Position numbers and translations under genes: made by a program
The notes under the pieces: model-generated
The model's input: only the letters and a program-made list of their open reading frames with translations
Told to the model about the DNA's origin: nothing
Database searches by the model: none
Part shown: positions 60,910 through 64,000 of the stretch, in pieces
Layout of the letters: each line of letters starts with the position of its first letter
Numbering within the stretch: position 1 is the first letter of the stretch
NCBI RefSeq assembly: GCF_001552615.1
Contig: NZ_BCRN01000006.1
Span: forward strand, 124,001-188,000
Direction: 5' to 3'
Source: Millisia brevis NBRC 105863
Lineage (GTDB): Bacteria > Actinomycetota > Actinomycetes > Mycobacteriales > Mycobacteriaceae
Length of the DNA: 64,000 bases

Positions 60910-61581
60910 ATGACCCAGAGCAAGTCGCAGAAGGCTTATCACTGGATCAAGGAGAAGATCTCCGGAGGGGACTTCCCGCCGGGATATCGCCTGGTTCTCA
61001 ATACGATCGGCAAGGAACTCGATATGAGTGTCGTGCCGGTCCGCGAGGCGATCCGGCAGCTCGAGGCCGAAGGCCTGATCACCTTCGAGCGCAATATCGG
61101 CGCGCAGGTGGCCATGGTCGACGACACCCAATACCGCTACAGCATGCAGAGTCTCAGCGTTCTCGAGGGGGCGGCGACCGCGCTGGCCGCCCGGCGCCTC
61201 TCCGAGGACGACCTGCGCCGCGCGCGGTCGATCAACGAACGCATGATCGAGTCCTTCGATCGGTTCGATCCGGCCGAATTCACCGCGCTCAACCAGCAAT
61301 TCCACGCCGTCCTCTACGGCAAGTGCACCAATCCGCGGCTGATCACCCTGGTCGAGGCCGAGTGGGGTCGACTGGGTCACCTGCGCACGTCGACCTTCGC
61401 GTTTGTCCCGGGACGCGCCAAGGAGTCGGTGCGCGAACACGAGAACATCGTGCGCCTGATCGAAATCGGCGCTCCCCTCGGCGAGATCGAGAAGGTCGCG
61501 CGCCGGCATCGGGCCGCGACCCTCGACGCCTACATGGTTCACGAACATCCCGACGAAACACTCGGGCTACCAGCCTTTTGA
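60910..61581 (+). CDS. GntR-family regulator (FCD type)
   Basis: 223 residues. The N-terminal winged helix-turn-helix is at about 5-70 (YHWIKEKISGGDFPPGYRL, IGKELDMSVVPVREAIRQLE), and the C-terminal all-helical FCD ligand domain begins near 90 and holds the usual metal-binding His pattern (NQQFHAVLYG, REHENIVRLI). It sits inside the hpa-type operon and most likely represses the divergent promoters through the palindrome at 59308-59333 until an aromatic acid or intermediate binds. Confidence 0.88.
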   Translation: MTQSKSQKAYHWIKEKISGGDFPPGYRLVLNTIGKELDMSVVPVREAIRQLEAEGLITFERNIGAQVAMVDDTQYRYSMQSLSVLEGAATALAARRLSEDDLRRARSINERMIESFDRFDPAEFTALNQQFHAVLYGKCTNPRLITLVEAEWGRLGHLRTSTFAFVPGRAKESVREHENIVRLIEIGAPLGEIEKVARRHRAATLDAYMVHEHPDETLGLPAF

Positions 61582-61603
61582 CACCCCGGAAAGGGAGACA
61601 GAG

Positions 61604-63160
61604 ATGACCCGAACCGTATCTGCCGTCACCGGCGCGCACGTGCCCGCCGACCTGCCCGACCACATTCGGCACTACATCGGCGGGGCGTTCGTCGACTCGA
61701 TCGACGGTGACACCTTCGACGTGATCGACCCGGTCTCCAACGAGACCTATGTGCGGGCGGCAGCCGGCAGGAAGGCCGATATCGACGCGGCGGTCGCGGC
61801 GGCGCGCACCGCCTTCACCGACGGACCGTGGCCGCGGCTACTCCCCCGCGAACGCTCCCGCGTCCTGCACCGCATCGCCGACATCGTCGAATCCCGCGAC
61901 GCCCGACTGGCGGAACTCGAGTCCTTCGATTCGGGGCTGCCGATCACCCAGGCGCTCGGCCAGGCCCGGCGGGCGGCGGAGAACTTCCGCTTCTTCGCCG
62001 ACCTGATCGTCGCGCAGGCCGACGACACCTACAAGGTGCCCGACCGGCAGATCAACTACGTCAACCGCAAGCCGATCGGTGTCGCCGGGCTGATCACGCC
62101 GTGGAATACCCCGTTCATGCTCGAGTCGTGGAAGCTCGCGCCCGCGCTGGCCACCGGCAACACCGTCGTGCTCAAGCCGGCCGAGTTCACCCCGCTGTCG
62201 GCGTCGCTGTGGGCCGGGATCTTCGAGGAAGCCGGGCTGCCCGAGGGCGTGTTCAACCTGGTGAACGGTCTCGGCGAGGACGCCGGCGATGCGCTGGTCA
62301 AGCACCCGGACGTGCCGCTGATCTCCTTCACCGGCGAAAGCCGCACCGGCCAGCTGATCTTCGCCAACGCCGCCCCCTACCTCAAGGGGCTGTCGATGGA
62401 ACTCGGCGGCAAGAGCCCGGCGATCGTCTTCGCCGACGCCGACCTCGACGCGGCGATCGACGCCACGATCTTCGGGGTCTTCTCCCTCAACGGTGAACGC
62501 TGCACCGCGGGCAGCCGCATCCTCGTCGAACGGCCGATCTACGACGAATTCGTCGAACGGTATGCCGCGCAGGCGAAGCGGGTGGTCGTCGGCTATCCGC
62601 ACGAGGCCGGTACCGAGGTCGGCGCCCTGGTGCACCCGGAGCACTACGACAAGGTGATGAGCTACGTCGAGATCGGCCGCACCGAGGGCCGCCTCGTCGC
62701 CGGCGGTGGCCGCCCGGCCGGATTCGAGACCGGCAACTTCGTCGCGCCGACGGTCTTCGCCGACGTGCCCGCCGACGCCCGGATCTTCCAGGAGGAGATC
62801 TTCGGCCCGGTCGTCGCGATCACCCCCTTCGACACCGACGCTGAGGCCCTCGAGCTGGCCAACGGTGTGAAATACGGTCTGGCCGCGTACGTCTGGACCA
62901 ACGACCTCAAGCGCGCCCACAACTTCTCCCAGGCGGTCGAGGCCGGGATGGTGTGGCTGAACTCCAACAATGTGCGCGACCTGCGCACCCCGTTCGGCGG
63001 GGTCAAGGCGTCGGGACTCGGCCACGAGGGCGGCTACCGCTCGATCGACTTCTACACCGATCAGCAGGCGGTCCACATCACGCTGGGCAAGGTCCACAAC
63101 CCGACCTTCGGCAAGCAGGAACACCCGGAGCCGTCGCTCGACGATCCCGATCCGCGCTGA
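61604..63160 (+). CDS. hpaE: 5-carboxymethyl-2-hydroxymuconate semialdehyde dehydrogenase
   Basis: 518 residues. Catalytic N168 (TPWNTP), E266 (MELGGKSPA) and C300 (NGERCTAGSR) match the HpaE group; the N-terminal YIGGAFVDS and INYVNRKPIGVAGLITPWN fit it too. It oxidises the ring-cleavage product of homoprotocatechuate to the dicarboxylate using NAD. The ATG follows GAAAGGGAGA. Being directly upstream of hpaD supports the assignment over a generic aldehyde dehydrogenase. Confidence 0.9.
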   Translation: MTRTVSAVTGAHVPADLPDHIRHYIGGAFVDSIDGDTFDVIDPVSNETYVRAAAGRKADIDAAVAAARTAFTDGPWPRLLPRERSRVLHRIADIVESRDARLAELESFDSGLPITQALGQARRAAENFRFFADLIVAQADDTYKVPDRQINYVNRKPIGVAGLITPWNTPFMLESWKLAPALATGNTVVLKPAEFTPLSASLWAGIFEEAGLPEGVFNLVNGLGEDAGDALVKHPDVPLISFTGESRTGQLIFANAAPYLKGLSMELGGKSPAIVFADADLDAAIDATIFGVFSLNGERCTAGSRILVERPIYDEFVERYAAQAKRVVVGYPHEAGTEVGALVHPEHYDKVMSYVEIGRTEGRLVAGGGRPAGFETGNFVAPTVFADVPADARIFQEEIFGPVVAITPFDTDAEALELANGVKYGLAAYVWTNDLKRAHNFSQAVEAGMVWLNSNNVRDLRTPFGGVKASGLGHEGGYRSIDFYTDQQAVHITLGKVHNPTFGKQEHPEPSLDDPDPR

Positions 63161-63206
63161 CAGCGGACCGACCCTCCCTCCTCCCCCATCCGGGCACTCG
63201 TCTACG

Positions 63207-63305
63207 GGCTCGTCTTCGCAGCCCGCCATTGCTCCGAGCCCGCCATCAGGGCTCGTCTTCACAGGCTCGTCTTCACTGGCTCGTCTTCACTGGCTCGTCT
63301 TCACA
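63207..63305 (+). repeat. Tandem 14-bp repeats GGCTCGTCTTCACW before hpaD
   Basis: Four head-to-tail copies of GGCTCGTCTTCAC(A/T) occupy 63250-63305, and a fifth, one base different, lies at 63207-63220. They end 15 bp before the hpaD ATG, in the non-coding gap after hpaE, next to the ribosome site AAGGA. The number of copies would set the distance between hpaE and hpaD on the mRNA. Confidence 0.85.
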
Positions 63306-63320
63306 GGCAAGGACGCCATC

Positions 63321-64000
63321 ATGACCCTCAATCCGCACACCATCGACCCCAACACCACCGGCCCCGTCGTCACCGCCGACGACCCGATTCGCGCCGCCCA
63401 TCCCCTTCCCGTACCCACGAGCCCACCGCCGGACGTCCTGCGCTGTGCCTATATGGACTTGGTGGTCACCGACCTCGCGGCCTCCCGCAGGTTCTACGTC
63501 GACGTGCTCGGCCTGGTGGTCACCGCCGAAGATGACGACGCGGTCTACCTGCGCTCCTTCGAGGAGTTCATCCACCACAACCTCGTCCTGCGGCGCGGCC
63601 CCGTCGCAGGGGTGGCCGCCTTCTCCTATCGGGTCCGCTCCCCCGAGGATCTCGACCGCGCCGAGGCGTTCTACACCGAACTCGGCTGCCGCGTCGAACG
63701 GCGCCCGGAGGGCTATACCCTCGGGATCGGCGACTCGGTGCGCGTGGAGGACCCGCTGGGCTTCCCGTACGAGTTCTTCCACGACGTTCGCCACGTCGAT
63801 CGCCTGGCCTGGCACTACGACCTGCACACCCCCGGTGCGCTGGTGCGACTCGACCACTTCAACCAGGTCACCCCGGACGTCCCCCGCGCGGTCGGCTACA
63901 TGGAGAGCCTCGGCTTCCGCGTCACCGAGGACATCCAGGACGAGGCGGGCACCGTCTACGCGGCCTGGATGCGGCGCAAGCCCACCGTGCACGACACCGC
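63321..64000 (+). CDS. hpaD: 3,4-dihydroxyphenylacetate (homoprotocatechuate) 2,3-dioxygenase, 3' end outside window
   Basis: 226 codons lie in the window; the gene continues past base 64000. After a proline-rich N-terminus, CAYMDLVVTDLAASRRFY starts the first vicinal-oxygen-chelate domain and ALVRLDHFNQVTP the second. Iron ligand H179 (LDHFNQ) and the second histidine H224 (RRKPTVHDT) correspond to H155 and H214 of the Brevibacterium enzyme; the glutamate ligand would be beyond the window. It opens the homoprotocatechuate ring by meta cleavage. Confidence 0.9.
   Translation, partial: MTLNPHTIDPNTTGPVVTADDPIRAAHPLPVPTSPPPDVLRCAYMDLVVTDLAASRRFYVDVLGLVVTAEDDDAVYLRSFEEFIHHNLVLRRGPVAGVAAFSYRVRSPEDLDRAEAFYTELGCRVERRPEGYTLGIGDSVRVEDPLGFPYEFFHDVRHVDRLAWHYDLHTPGALVRLDHFNQVTPDVPRAVGYMESLGFRVTEDIQDEAGTVYAAWMRRKPTVHDT

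Noticed and set aside
63250-63305. CRISPR or coding repeat before hpaD
   Set aside because: Units are 14 bp and directly adjacent with no spacers; an open frame across them continues antisense-like content from hpaE and has no support.

Overview
The window is high-GC DNA with GTG/ATG starts and 1-4 nt stop/start overlaps between genes. It looks like a chromosome segment of a mycolic-acid actinobacterium (Mycobacteriales; Gordonia/Rhodococcus-like is my best guess, and the genus is inference). Supporting marks are a mycothiol-type arsenate reductase, a CtpE-type P-ATPase, a large mycobacterial-type basic amino acid decarboxylase resembling Rv2531c, and many PucR-type regulators. Coding density is very high. 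I saw no rRNA, tRNA or CRISPR array.

Layout. 1-2272: a minus-strand recombination module (tyrosine recombinase, small Cro/C1 protein, multi-zinc-ribbon protein running off the left edge), visibly less GC-rich than the rest, with repeated candidate binding sites upstream. 2273-3084: non-coding, rich in palindromes. 3085-4925: arsR-acr3-arsC arsenic operon with its operator. 4971-7463: CtpE calcium/metal P-ATPase. 7676-9914: zinc alcohol dehydrogenase plus tautomerase, divergent from a TetR regulator across a near-perfect operator. 10162-14983: a P-loop kinase-like protein, a B3/B4 protein, a FetB permease, an APC permease and a LysR regulator. 15062-22242: hydantoinase-type cluster 1 (hyuA, hyuB, a frameshifted NCS1 permease, divergent PucR). 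22402-31445: large NAD-glutamate dehydrogenase coupled to a PucR regulator, then an amino acid permease fused to a USP-like domain, a tandem-USP protein and another PucR. 31446-31929: repeat region with three copies of a 47-bp palindromic element. 31930-37179: a four-gene minus operon (aminotransferase, glutaryl-CoA dehydrogenase, semialdehyde dehydrogenase, family III CoA-transferase) that reads as a 5-aminovalerate/glutarate pathway. 37320-39114: an isocitrate/isopropylmalate-type dehydrogenase overlapping tail to tail with an SDR. 39276-46800: cluster 2 (short HyuA-like protein, two DUF917 proteins, PucR, Asp/Glu/hydantoin racemase, NCS1 permease). 46840-54365: thioesterase, TetR, lipoprotein Cu/Zn-SOD, basic amino acid decarboxylase, an unrecognised 563-residue protein beside a relic aldehyde dehydrogenase tail, and a VIT1/CCC1-type transporter. 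54435-64000: an aromatic catabolic cluster (succinic semialdehyde dehydrogenase, FAD hydroxylase, MHS transporter, FAH-RraA fusion, GntR, HpaE, HpaD) that reads as homoprotocatechuate meta-cleavage.

How the parts fit. The middle 45 kb is a nitrogen-compound catabolism block: import (NCS1, APC, GABA-type permeases), ring opening (HyuA/HyuB/DUF917), glutamate oxidation, omega-amino acid transamination and glutaryl-CoA oxidation, with four PucR/CdaR regulators each next to the genes they probably control. The right end converts a hydroxylated aromatic acid to homoprotocatechuate and then by meta cleavage toward pyruvate and succinic semialdehyde, which the local GabD would oxidise to succinate. 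Substrates are inferred from family and context; none can be proven from sequence alone.
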